Below are positions 34,046-42,139 of a DNA stretch of 60,279 nt, one piece after another. Source of the stretch: a virus; IMG/VR virus record IMGVR_UViG_3300044642_000468, positions 1-60,279 of that record; one strand, given 5' to 3'. A program made the translations under genes and the position numbers. How positions within the stretch are numbered: position 1 is the stretch's first letter; each line of letters opens with the position of its first letter. The notes beneath the pieces were generated by a model. It saw only the letters and a program-made list of their open reading frames with translations. It ran no database searches and was not told the DNA's origin.

Positions 34046-35917
34046 TTATCTCAATTCTCTTAAGTCGAATGTTCTAACTCCATCAACTGTGATACGTCCG
34101 TAGAAACGGTTGTTAACCATTTTCTTAGCGTAACGTGTCATAATACCTTTAATAGGTGTGAAGTTGAATGGGTTATACATTGTAGGTGTTAATTGTAATG
34201 GTACATACGGTGCGTAGATGTAACCTGTGTCTAACAATGACGTTCCTTTATGTCCTACTAACACTGTGTTAGCTGGGAAGTAAGGGTCACGGTAAACTTG
34301 GTAACGACCTGCTAATGTTCCAACTCTTTCAATACCCATGTTGTATTGGTCTTGCTCTGGAGACGCGTTAGATACGTGGAAGTACTCTAAATCATCAAAA
34401 ATAGCCGAAATCTCAGAAGAAACTACAATCCAGTTAGCTCCACCTCTTAATGTAGATTTGTGGATTTGTGCTGACAATTGGTTAATTGCAGTAATTAATG
34501 TTTGATTCCAATCTTTTTGAGTATAAGATGTAGTTTGAGAAATTCTTCTCCATCCGTTGTAATCCCAACGTAAGTTCCATGCCGCACCTTTACGTAAATC
34601 TCTTAAGATTTCACGGTCGATTTCAGCAGCAACTTGTTCAGATAATAAAGCCGTTAATTCAGCTTCAGCATCGATGTTGTGGAATGCAGCAACGTCTTGA
34701 GCTAACTCAGGAGACCATTGTGCTCTTAATTTTCTTTCTGTAACAGATACAGTAACTGAATCTAAGTCGAAAGAAACCTCACCGATTTTATCTTCAAATT
34801 CTAATTGTTCGTAACGTCTGAACGCTGCGTAGAATGATGTTCCTGAAGACGCTTCAGTAATAGTAGTACCTGTGTAACCATCTAAAGATGTAGAATCACA
34901 ATCAGCACATACTGGACAAGATAAATCAACTTCTAAGTAGATACATCCGTTAGCGTCACATACGGTTTTAAACGAACCACCGTTACCTGCAGGGTTATTA
35001 CCTGATGCCGCTGGCCAATTAGTTTGAACTGTATTACCGTAAGAAACGATTCCTTTACCATATTGTTGAGTAACAACTCTGAACAATAATGCTCCTGTTG
35101 AAACTGTACATGGAGAACCTTCAGCAACTGTTAAACCAGCACCTGTAAAGATAACTAAATCAGATAAGAAAGATTCTGTATCCATTTCATTACCGTCAGG
35201 TCCGATTAATTTACCAGCTCCTGTATCAGCGAAACCACACATTTTAACAATAACTTTTCTTGTGTTACCTGAAGCAATTTCAATACCATTTGCTGGTGCA
35301 CCATCATTAATAGTTGCATCAACTAATGACCCATTTGACCATGCTTGAATCAACGTACTTGCAGTGATTGCTGACCAACGACCTTTTGAATAATCGAATA
35401 AACCTGCTGGGTCTAAACCTGGTTCAGTTCCTTCGTAGAATAAGTCATAAAGGTTTTTAGCAACCGCTCCAGTTCCTGTGTAACCTGCATTTTGAGATGT
35501 TGGTCCGTTTGGTGCTCCTAGTGGTGCGTAGTGGTCTCCTGAAGATACATCACTCCATGGAGTGTTAGTACCACCTGAATACCCTTGAATTTTAGGTACA
35601 AAGAAGAATAATTTACCGATTGGTAAATTCATCGCTTGTACTGATACGATGTCATTCGCTAATAATTTAGAGAATACACGTCTTACGATAGGGAATACAA
35701 CAGTTTCAAATGAACCTGAAGACCCGTCAGACGTTGCTTCGTTAATTAAGAAAGACGCTTGGTTCTCATATAACTGAGCTACGTTTTCTTTTAGGTGACC
35801 TTTAAGGCCTTCTAGGAATCCTAATTTATCCCATTTGTTGATAGTATCTTCTTTGATAACTTTAAGGTGTTTTAACCCGATGTTACCAACAAGACCTGAT
35901 TCTAATAATGCTCCCAT
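34046..35917 (-). CDS. Major capsid protein (T4 gp23-like)
   Basis: The protein has 623 residues. The N-terminal region NKWDKLGFLEGLKGHLKENV (about 28-47) and LYENQASFLINEATSDG (about 50-65) correspond to the gp23 delta region and its cleavage site, so the prohead protease should cut after Glu60. VVFPIVRRVFSKLLANDIVSV and QAMNLPIGKLFFFVPK follow, as in gp23. The middle has a Cys-containing insert (CDANGCIYLEVDLSCPVCADC), unusual for this family. The C-terminal half carries ERKLRAQWSPELAQDVAAFH and ends in the RITVDGVRTFDLREL motif. A 32-nt gap separates it from the scaffold gene, with which it is probably co-transcribed. Confidence 0.93.
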   Translation of the reverse strand: MGALLESGLVGNIGLKHLKVIKEDTINKWDKLGFLEGLKGHLKENVAQLYENQASFLINEATSDGSSGSFETVVFPIVRRVFSKLLANDIVSVQAMNLPIGKLFFFVPKIQGYSGGTNTPWSDVSSGDHYAPLGAPNGPTSQNAGYTGTGAVAKNLYDLFYEGTEPGLDPAGLFDYSKGRWSAITASTLIQAWSNGSLVDATINDGAPANGIEIASGNTRKVIVKMCGFADTGAGKLIGPDGNEMDTESFLSDLVIFTGAGLTVAEGSPCTVSTGALLFRVVTQQYGKGIVSYGNTVQTNWPAASGNNPAGNGGSFKTVCDANGCIYLEVDLSCPVCADCDSTSLDGYTGTTITEASSGTSFYAAFRRYEQLEFEDKIGEVSFDLDSVTVSVTERKLRAQWSPELAQDVAAFHNIDAEAELTALLSEQVAAEIDREILRDLRKGAAWNLRWDYNGWRRISQTTSYTQKDWNQTLITAINQLSAQIHKSTLRGGANWIVVSSEISAIFDDLEYFHVSNASPEQDQYNMGIERVGTLAGRYQVYRDPYFPANTVLVGHKGTSLLDTGYIYAPYVPLQLTPTMYNPFNFTPIKGIMTRYAKKMVNNRFYGRITVDGVRTFDLRELR

Positions 35918-35949
35918 TTTTTTGGTTTTTATTAATTTTTTAGTTTATT

Positions 35950-37449
35950 TTATTTTAATTTTGACATTAAATCTTTCATTCTTAAGAACTGAGGATTTTC
36001 GTATGTTTTAGACTCAATCAAGTTAGCCGAAGAACCTGTTGATGGAGAACTTTGAATGGTTCTTTCCATTGATTCATTCATTGGTTGACTTGTCGTAGCC
36101 GAAAGGTCATCTTTTAATGTCTTATACAAGTTTTTAGATTCTTTAATAGTTTCAACACTATCAAAACGTCTTAAGATATTAATCTTCTCTTGTTTTGATG
36201 TCGAATGTTCTGTAAACAAACGTGTAGCATAAGCTAAGTTTGAATTAAACACTGCAACTTCGTTTAATTTATTTCTGAAAACGTTAAGTGCTTTTCTGTA
36301 CTCTTCATTTTTTTCTCTAAGAACTTGTAATTCTTTGTTATCAACACTCTCTTTTTGGATTGCGGTATTAAATTTAGAGTGAGCTCTTGGTTTTGATAAA
36401 CCACCCTTTCTAAAGTTAGAACCGTTTCCTAAAGTTCTTGATGCTTCTTTGGTTTCAACCTTTTTAACAGTTTTCATATCACCGTCAAGATTTTCACCGT
36501 CTTTGTATTCAAATTTCGCTTTACCAGTACCCATAGTTTTATTAACTGTTTTTTTCACAGTTTTGAAACCACCTTCTTGGTTAGGTTTGTTTGAGTATAC
36601 TTTTTTCTTATTTGGATTTCCCATGCCAACACCCTTAGGTTTGATTGACATCTTTTTAGATTCCATAACAGGTTCTTCTTCCATATCCTCGTCTTCTTCT
36701 TCGTAAGATTCGTACATTTCTTCTTCTACTTCATCTTCTTCAGATAGACCCATATCTTCTTCACCTTCTTCTTCGTTGAATTCAATTTCATAAACAATTT
36801 CTTCACTGTCCATTCCTTCTTCTTCTCCGAACTCTAATTCATCTTTTTCAAAATCCATTTCTTCTAATTCGTCGTTATCTTTTTTAAATACTCTATCAAT
36901 GATGCTATTGATGTCTTCGTCTTCATCGTCTTCCATACCAAAATCTGACATATCATCCATTTCAAACATTTCTTCAGAATCATCCATAAATTCTTCACCT
37001 TCACCAACAATCATATATTCTTTTTCAGAATCTTTAAGATTGATATTACCTGAATTATCTTTGGTAACCACGATATTATCTTCAGGTCCCATTAAACTAA
37101 ATACACGTAAGATTTCATCTTCGTCGTCAACGTCGGTAAGGTCAATAGTTTCATCGTCATCCATAAAGTCATCCTCCATAGAATCTTCATCATCCATATC
37201 CATATCTAAATTATCAGTATCCATTTCCATTCCTTCGTCGTCAGACATATCGTCTTCCATTTCAGGCTCGTCCATTTCAACATCCGTTTCAATCTCGTCT
37301 TCTTGTTCAGTTAGAGATTCTTTTACTAGTTCTTTGATTTCTTCCTTCATAGTTGAAGCAAGTATTCCTTTTGCATTTTCCGCAACCGCTTCTTCCAAAT
37401 TTTTCATTTGGATGATTGCTTCTTCCACTAAAGATTTTTCTTTCGCCAT
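35950..37449 (-). CDS. Prohead core scaffold protein (gp22-like)
   Basis: The protein has 499 residues. It begins with a helix (VEEAIIQMKNLEEAVAENAK), then a very acidic stretch from about 50 to 265 rich in Asp, Glu and Met. A basic linker follows (KKMSIKPKGVGMGNPNKKKV), then a C-terminal coiled coil (ELQVLREKNEEYRKALNVFR). The acidic-then-helical make-up and the place between protease and capsid genes match T4 gp22, the main core protein that is degraded in maturation. Several (L/I)xE sites are present. The identification rests on context and composition. Confidence 0.8.
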   Translation of the reverse strand: MAKEKSLVEEAIIQMKNLEEAVAENAKGILASTMKEEIKELVKESLTEQEDEIETDVEMDEPEMEDDMSDDEGMEMDTDNLDMDMDDEDSMEDDFMDDDETIDLTDVDDEDEILRVFSLMGPEDNIVVTKDNSGNINLKDSEKEYMIVGEGEEFMDDSEEMFEMDDMSDFGMEDDEDEDINSIIDRVFKKDNDELEEMDFEKDELEFGEEEGMDSEEIVYEIEFNEEEGEEDMGLSEEDEVEEEMYESYEEEDEDMEEEPVMESKKMSIKPKGVGMGNPNKKKVYSNKPNQEGGFKTVKKTVNKTMGTGKAKFEYKDGENLDGDMKTVKKVETKEASRTLGNGSNFRKGGLSKPRAHSKFNTAIQKESVDNKELQVLREKNEEYRKALNVFRNKLNEVAVFNSNLAYATRLFTEHSTSKQEKINILRRFDSVETIKESKNLYKTLKDDLSATTSQPMNESMERTIQSSPSTGSSANLIESKTYENPQFLRMKDLMSKLK

Positions 37450-37470
37450 TTGTATGTTTTTAATTTACTA

Positions 37471-37480
37471 TATAAATATC
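37471..37480 (-). promoter_or_regulatory. Putative late promoter box of the scaffold-capsid unit
   Basis: On the minus strand this reads GATATTTATA, 21 nt before the ATG at 37449. Confidence 0.5.
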
Positions 37481-37536
37481 TCCCAATATCAAAAAAGTTT
37501 TAATTAAACTAATTTGATAATTGGTTTTTTATTTAT

Positions 37537-37548
37537 TATAAATATTAC
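37537..37548 (-). promoter_or_regulatory. Second TATTTAT box upstream of the scaffold gene
   Basis: On the minus strand this reads TAATATTTATAA, 66 bp upstream of the first box. The capsid unit thus has two boxes in tandem, perhaps for a higher output. Confidence 0.4.
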
Positions 37549-37566
37549 CATTTTGATAAAAAACAA

Positions 37567-37596
37567 AAAAGGGGACAAATGTCCCCCTTTTATTAT
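37567..37596 (-). terminator. Intrinsic terminator before the scaffold gene
   Basis: On the minus strand a GGGGAC/GTCCCC stem with a tetraloop is flanked by AAAA and TTTTTT. It ends the unit that includes the prohead protease. Confidence 0.8.
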
Positions 37597-37614
37597 TATT
37601 GAAATGTAAAGATT

Positions 37615-37824
37615 TTATTCTATCACTTCATCTATTTTACTTTCAACAATTGCAGTTAGTCTCCAATCCTGTGTGTAGTTCTCAAAAACTTTCGTTACTT
37701 TGGCCTCAACATCAGTAGGGTTATAACCTTTTACTAATTTTTCTTCTCTTAATTTTTTAAGTTTTCCCGATTTTTCATCAATCATATCGGTTGTGATTTT
37801 TGCAATAAAATACTTTTCGTCCAT
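37615..37824 (-). CDS. Hypothetical small protein (69 aa), DUF4494-like
   Basis: The sequence MDEKYFIAKITTDMIDEKSGKLKKLREEKLV followed by YNPTDVEAKVTKVFEN resembles DUF4494 proteins of Bacteroidota and their phages (a short beta hairpin with a YLVxAxSxxEAE-type helix). The function of that family is not known to me. It follows the protease gene by 14 nt in the same unit. Confidence 0.55.
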   Translation of the reverse strand: MDEKYFIAKITTDMIDEKSGKLKKLREEKLVKGYNPTDVEAKVTKVFENYTQDWRLTAIVESKIDEVIE

Positions 37825-37838
37825 GTTATAATTTTTTT

Positions 37839-38567
37839 TTAATATCCTAAATAATCGTTCAATTTTTTCATTAAGTCAAGTGATTTATTTCCACTTTCCC
37901 CAACTTGTCTTTCGACTTTCATTTTTTTCTCCTCTTCCAAGTTCTCCTCAAAGTTAAATCTATCTTCAGGATTTTGGAATAAATACGCTCCTGGTGTTGA
38001 TGGTGAGGATACTAAGTCAAAACAGATTAATTCAAAATCTTCTTGGACCTCATTCTGTTCACCAACTTTTTTAAGGGAACCAACTCCTCTTGAAGAGATT
38101 CCTAACGTAACTCCTTGTCTTAGGTAATTAGCGGCTAAATCTCCTTTAGTTGATACAATACCTCTTTCGTGGAATCCTGGTGATGTAAGTAATTGTATCT
38201 TACCCATTAGTACAGGACCTTCCCACCATATTTCAGTTATTGCATGAGAAACTCTATCTAAATCAATTAATGACGATTCAGGGTGATTTAACTCTGAAAG
38301 AGCGGTGCCCTTTTCTATCATTTTTTTATAGTTTTCTGATTCTCTTTTTAAAATACGTTCAGGGTATATTCTACCATTTCTGTTTGGGGTATTATATTTC
38401 TGTAATACCGCATAAAATTCAAATGGTTTAGAGTGGTCTAACATATTACCTTTAGATTCTTTAATAACCTTAGCATTATGTGTATCTGTTGGTGATACGT
38501 AACCCGCATCGTATTCTATTAATATACCTTTACCTATTTCAGTTGGTTGTAAAATTCTTAAATTCAT
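37839..38567 (-). CDS. Prohead core protease (T4 gp21-like)
   Basis: The protease cleaves scaffold and capsid proteins after (L/I)xE during head maturation. From the ATG at 38567 (MNLRILQPTEIGKG) the protein has 242 residues. Characteristic segments are YAVLQKYNTPNRNGRIYPE near 55, ELNHPESSLIDLDRVSHAI near 92 with the catalytic His, and RQGVTLGISSRGVGSLKKV near 152 with the catalytic Ser. A longer start at 38597 would place a TATTTAT box inside the coding sequence, so the shorter start is preferred. This is a serine protease of the herpesvirus-assemblin-like group. Confidence 0.9.
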   Translation of the reverse strand: MNLRILQPTEIGKGILIEYDAGYVSPTDTHNAKVIKESKGNMLDHSKPFEFYAVLQKYNTPNRNGRIYPERILKRESENYKKMIEKGTALSELNHPESSLIDLDRVSHAITEIWWEGPVLMGKIQLLTSPGFHERGIVSTKGDLAANYLRQGVTLGISSRGVGSLKKVGEQNEVQEDFELICFDLVSSPSTPGAYLFQNPEDRFNFEENLEEEKKMKVERQVGESGNKSLDLMKKLNDYLGY

Positions 38568-38580
38568 CTCAAATGTTTTA

Positions 38581-38591
38581 TTATAAATATT
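38581..38591 (-). promoter_or_regulatory. Putative late promoter box deciding the protease start
   Basis: On the minus strand this reads AATATTTATAA, 13 nt before the chosen ATG at 38567 and overlapping the end of the upstream gene. Confidence 0.5.
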
Positions 38592-39060
38592 AAACATTCT
38601 CTAATTGTAGCGTATCATCGTTTGTTTTGATTTTTTTAGTTAGATAAAAGTTGAAGTAATCGTTACCGATAAAGTTTTCGTAAAAAATTCTATTAGTAAT
38701 ATCTTTAAGTGAATCTTTAATTTCTTTTGATTTAAAGTCATGTCCTTCATGATTTAAAAAGAAATTAATCTCTAAGTTCATAAAAGATTTTTTACCTTGA
38801 TTTAATCCGCTGGACCTTAAATCTAAATCTACTATAAATTTATCATCAAATAACTCTTTATCTAAGGATTCGTAGACCGAATGTTTTATGGCTCTGCTCA
38901 TATTGAGAACTGTCCTTGTCCAATTTTCGCACTCTGTAGTTGGTTCTACCCATGTTTGGATGTTAAGATAGAGTGACTTTAAATTCATCGAATCAACTGT
39001 TCCATATACTACCTTGGCAGTGTTGAATCCGTGAATGTGTGAGGTTTTACCCTTTTTCAT
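38590..39060 (-). CDS. Hypothetical head-region protein (156 aa)
   Basis: Not recognised. It starts MKKGKTSHIHGFNTAKVVYG and has mixed alpha/beta content (NLKSLYLNIQTWVEPTTECEN, DKFIVDLDLRSSGLNQGKK, FMNLEINFFLNHEGHDFKS). It sits directly before the protease gene in the head cluster, where T4-like genomes often have small head genes. No clear upstream TATTTAT box was seen. Confidence 0.65.
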   Translation of the reverse strand: MKKGKTSHIHGFNTAKVVYGTVDSMNLKSLYLNIQTWVEPTTECENWTRTVLNMSRAIKHSVYESLDKELFDDKFIVDLDLRSSGLNQGKKSFMNLEINFFLNHEGHDFKSKEIKDSLKDITNRIFYENFIGNDYFNFYLTKKIKTNDDTLQLENV

Positions 39061-39147
39061 TAAATTTCATAATTTCTAAGTTTATTGTTTTAATAAAAAT
39101 AGGTATATTTACTGCAATAGTCAAAATAAATATAAACTCACAAAAAC

Positions 39148-39342
39148 ATGTTAATCATAAAGGTAGAAAAAAATGTAACTCTTGAAAAAGCGTTAAAAAT
39201 TTACAAAAGCAAAGTCATAAAGACAAGGCAAAGTAAGGAATTAAATGAACGAAAAGAATTCCAAAAAAAATCTGTTAAAAATAGGAATATGATTTCAAAA
39301 GCGAAATACGTTCAGAAAAAATATAAATCAAATAACGATTAA
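39148..39342 (+). CDS. rpsU: Ribosomal protein bS21 homologue
   Basis: The protein has 64 residues. The sequence MLIIKVEKNVTLEKALKIYK, then ERKEFQKKSVKNRNMISKAK, then YVQKKYKS follows the Bacteroidota bS21 pattern (MLIIxVxxGExIExALKRYK, then a basic helix ending in KAxYVQ). In this phylum bS21 helps to hide the anti-Shine-Dalgarno end of 16S rRNA. The upstream stretch AACTCACAAAAAC has no Shine-Dalgarno sequence. It stands alone on the plus strand inside the minus-strand head cluster. The phage copy probably enters host 30S subunits. Confidence 0.88.
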   Translation: MLIIKVEKNVTLEKALKIYKSKVIKTRQSKELNERKEFQKKSVKNRNMISKAKYVQKKYKSNND

Positions 39343-40058
39343 AGATTCTCATTCAAACTTTTAAGTTTGAAATAAGTTAACTTGTCGTATTTTTCTGAAA
39401 TTACTTTATCAAGAGTTTCATCAATTCTTGTTTGAGTTGAGTTATCTTCATTATTATTTTTCATTTCAGTTAATTTAGTTACAACACTTTTTTTAACATC
39501 ATCAAATTTTTGGTTTAAAGTAACGTCATCTTCAGATAAAAGTTTTGTTAATTCTTTTTTATCTGACTCAGTTAATGAATCAATAAAATTTGTGATTGTT
39601 TTATTTGCAACATTAACCATAGAAGTTAGCGATATTTGAACAGTATCTGCTTTCTTGATAGGTAATTTCTTAAGAGATTCTGAAATGTATTTTTTACTAG
39701 TTATTCTTGATTCGATTGTTAGGACATCTCTCGAGAATAAATTATCAATATTATTATACTGATTGTCAACCTTAGAATTTTTAATCCAAGACTTTAATGG
39801 TGTAATATCCGACTCTTGTATTTTATTAATGGTATTTTCATAAATGGTTATACATTCATTCACATATTCATTAACGATAGATTCCGATAATCCTTTATTA
39901 GAAGATAAATCATCATATAAATAAAAAAGTTTGCATATTTTTTTATTTTCTAAAACTAACTTTTTAAAGTTTTTGAATTCTTGTTTAAATGTGTTGTTTT
40001 TATATGATTCTAATAACACATCTTCTATCTTCGATTTAATTATTCCAAAATTTGTCAT
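39339..40058 (-). CDS. Hypothetical head-region protein (239 aa)
   Basis: Not recognised. It is highly helical and Lys/Glu/Asn-rich (QEFKNFKKLVLENKKICKLF, ESLKKLPIKKADTVQISL, IDSLTESDKKELTKLLSEDD). It could be a core or neck protein. It has its own TATTTAT box that overlaps the end of the portal gene. Its stop overlaps the bS21 stop region on the opposite strand by 4 nt. Confidence 0.65.
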   Translation of the reverse strand: MTNFGIIKSKIEDVLLESYKNNTFKQEFKNFKKLVLENKKICKLFYLYDDLSSNKGLSESIVNEYVNECITIYENTINKIQESDITPLKSWIKNSKVDNQYNNIDNLFSRDVLTIESRITSKKYISESLKKLPIKKADTVQISLTSMVNVANKTITNFIDSLTESDKKELTKLLSEDDVTLNQKFDDVKKSVVTKLTEMKNNNEDNSTQTRIDETLDKVISEKYDKLTYFKLKSLNENL

Positions 40059-40070
40059 CTCTTTTTTATT

Positions 40071-40080
40071 TATAAATATC
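40071..40080 (-). promoter_or_regulatory. Putative late promoter box
   Basis: On the minus strand this reads GATATTTATA, 12 nt before the ATG at 40058, followed by AATAAAAAAGAG. Confidence 0.5.
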
Positions 40081-41923
40081 AGTCTTTTAGAAGTTTGTTT
40101 AACTCTTTTTCCATTTCACCTAAAGAATTTCTTGCTTTAGACAAATCAATAAATGAATCCGAATCTGTTAAGTTATCACTTTCTAATAAAATTGTTAAGT
40201 TATCACGTTTATATGATTCAGGTGTTATCTCCGCTTCACCTCCTGGTTCAGGTCCTGGTGGTGGTGGTATTGGAGCCCCTCCACCCATATCTTCAGGTGC
40301 TCCTAATCCTCCACCACTTGATTCACCTCCTGGAGGTGGTGGGGTTGCTCCCACAGTTTGAGTTGCGCCTGATTTAACACCATATAGTTTATCAATATTG
40401 TCAAATACACCTGTATGACTGATAATAGTCGCCGTGTTAGTTAATTCAGCACCAACCGCTTTTTCAATACGTTGTTGTTGTAAATCTAATTTAATTTCTT
40501 CATCAGAGAATCCTAATACGTGTTTCTTAGCCCAAGTTACAGAAACTGGTGCAATACCTTCGATTGCCGTTACTGCATCTTTATATAATAAAACTTTTTC
40601 TTTCCAAACATCAATTTTTAATAAATCGGCCTGTGTTGATGGGTTAGTTAAACCTAATGTAAAGTTTGACAATTCATCTTCAAACCCTAATAAGAATAAA
40701 TGGATGATAGCTATTTTATTCATTTCCGCAATCATAGATTTTTGAATTCTATTAATTGTTCTTGCGAAACGGATATCTTGTAATGATAAATTCTTACCAT
40801 CACCAACAACTTCCTCAAACCCTAAAAACGCTTTAGGAACTCTAAGGGCGGTTAATAATTTCTTTTGGATGTATTCAATATCGGCAATCTCCGCTAAATT
40901 CTGTGCACCTGGTAGAGTCTCAATTGGAGATGCTTGAGCAGGGTCACGTACAGGAATAAAATAATCTTGGTCAACCGCCATTTGATTAAATCTCATATCA
41001 ACATTACCTGATTGACTATCAACAACCTGACTACGTTTGAATTTGTTCGCAACACGTTGTACATACGACTCAACATCTTTATCGTCCATATTACCTACAA
41101 AGACTTTAAAGACACGTCTTTCAGGGGCTCTTGAGGTACGATAGATTAACATTGCGTCTTCCGATAATAATAATTGTTTCCAAATACGTCTCGCTTTTTC
41201 TAACATAGAAGTACCATAAGGTAATTTTCTATCATCACCTAATAATCTAAAGTGGGCAATTTCCCATGAATTAAATTCCATGTCTTTAGCCTTCCACTTA
41301 AATCTTAAACCTTTATTTTCTGCGGGTTCCTCGACGTTTGCCGATTTTGCCGCCATACCTCTTTCAAGTCGTTCAATCTCAATATTTGGTAATTGCATAC
41401 ATCCAACAATACCTTTTTCAGCATCTAATTTTAAATAAACAAAATTATCACCGTATTTTGCGGTATTTCTTGTCCACATCGGTAAATTAGTATTGATATC
41501 TAAAACATTATTAAACAAGTCAATTAAGATTGATTTAATACGTTTAGATTCTGAATATATTTGTAACATGTAACCATTTTGGTCAACAGTTGTTGATTCT
41601 TCACCGTAGATATCTAAAGCCGCCGAAATTTCAGGAGTATATTCCATTGATTCATAATCATAGAATGATGCTAATCTTGTTGGTTCATAATAAACCGCTT
41701 GAGTGTATAAGTTACTCTCAATTTTAGTCCATTGATTGGCTAAGTAATACGTTTGTTGAGCTTGTAATTTTTCTTTATCGTATTCCTGTTTTGATGTCGT
41801 TTTTAATAACTCAGTCTTGTCTAACTTATATGTTGGATAATCTTGATTTAACAGGGCGTTAGGACCGAAGGCTTGAGATAGCCTCTGCCAAACTGTAAAT
41901 TGATTATTTTGATTGTTTTCCAT
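40079..41923 (-). CDS. Portal vertex protein (T4 gp20-like)
   Basis: The protein has 614 residues. Family-typical parts are YYEPTRLASFYDYESMEYTP and EISAALDIYGEESTTVD near 80-110, then EIAHFRLLGDDRKLPYGTSM and LEKARRIWKQLLLSEDAMLI near 225-260. APERRVFKVFVGNM and GDGKNLSLQDIRFARTINRI complete the pattern. It forms the dodecameric channel through which the terminase pumps DNA. The C-terminal 120 residues are Gly/Pro-rich (TPPPPGGESSGGGLGAPED) and not usual for T4. A late-type box is not clear upstream. Confidence 0.9.
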   Translation of the reverse strand: MENNQNNQFTVWQRLSQAFGPNALLNQDYPTYKLDKTELLKTTSKQEYDKEKLQAQQTYYLANQWTKIESNLYTQAVYYEPTRLASFYDYESMEYTPEISAALDIYGEESTTVDQNGYMLQIYSESKRIKSILIDLFNNVLDINTNLPMWTRNTAKYGDNFVYLKLDAEKGIVGCMQLPNIEIERLERGMAAKSANVEEPAENKGLRFKWKAKDMEFNSWEIAHFRLLGDDRKLPYGTSMLEKARRIWKQLLLSEDAMLIYRTSRAPERRVFKVFVGNMDDKDVESYVQRVANKFKRSQVVDSQSGNVDMRFNQMAVDQDYFIPVRDPAQASPIETLPGAQNLAEIADIEYIQKKLLTALRVPKAFLGFEEVVGDGKNLSLQDIRFARTINRIQKSMIAEMNKIAIIHLFLLGFEDELSNFTLGLTNPSTQADLLKIDVWKEKVLLYKDAVTAIEGIAPVSVTWAKKHVLGFSDEEIKLDLQQQRIEKAVGAELTNTATIISHTGVFDNIDKLYGVKSGATQTVGATPPPPGGESSGGGLGAPEDMGGGAPIPPPPGPEPGGEAEITPESYKRDNLTILLESDNLTDSDSFIDLSKARNSLGEMEKELNKLLKD

Positions 41924-41960
41924 GTAATAAATTTAATTCTAATTATCTATAATTAAATAG

Positions 41961-42116
41961 TTAATTTTGTTTACCTTTCTTTCCATTAGGGTCACCCTTT
42001 TGTTGGTTTATTTTATTATCACCACCAGGTCTAACATTACTAATACCCTGACCAGGTACGTTTAATTTACTACCATTAAGTTTGTTCCCCGATTTTTTTC
42101 TAGAAGTTAGTCCCAT
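41961..42116 (-). CDS. Small basic protein between portal and terminase (51 aa)
   Basis: This short frame starts MGLTSRKKSGNKLNGSKLN and ends GDPNGKKGKQN; it is Gly-, Asn- and Lys-rich and likely disordered. Support comes from its own TATTTAT box, an ATG in the right place and an otherwise empty 215-nt gap. It might bind DNA or act as a cement between portal and terminase. No homology is recognised. Confidence 0.55.
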   Translation of the reverse strand: MGLTSRKKSGNKLNGSKLNVPGQGISNVRPGGDNKINQQKGDPNGKKGKQN

Positions 42117-42128
42117 GTGATATTTTAT

Positions 42129-42139
42129 TAATAAATATT
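42129..42139 (-). promoter_or_regulatory. Putative late promoter box of the 51-residue gene
   Basis: On the minus strand this reads AATATTTATTA, 12 nt before the ATG at 42116, touching the end of the terminase gene. Confidence 0.45.

Noticed and set aside
36899-37507. Plus-strand Ser-rich frame of 202 residues
   Set aside because: Antisense of the Asp/Glu-rich scaffold gene; acidic codons read as Ser/Ile on the other strand.
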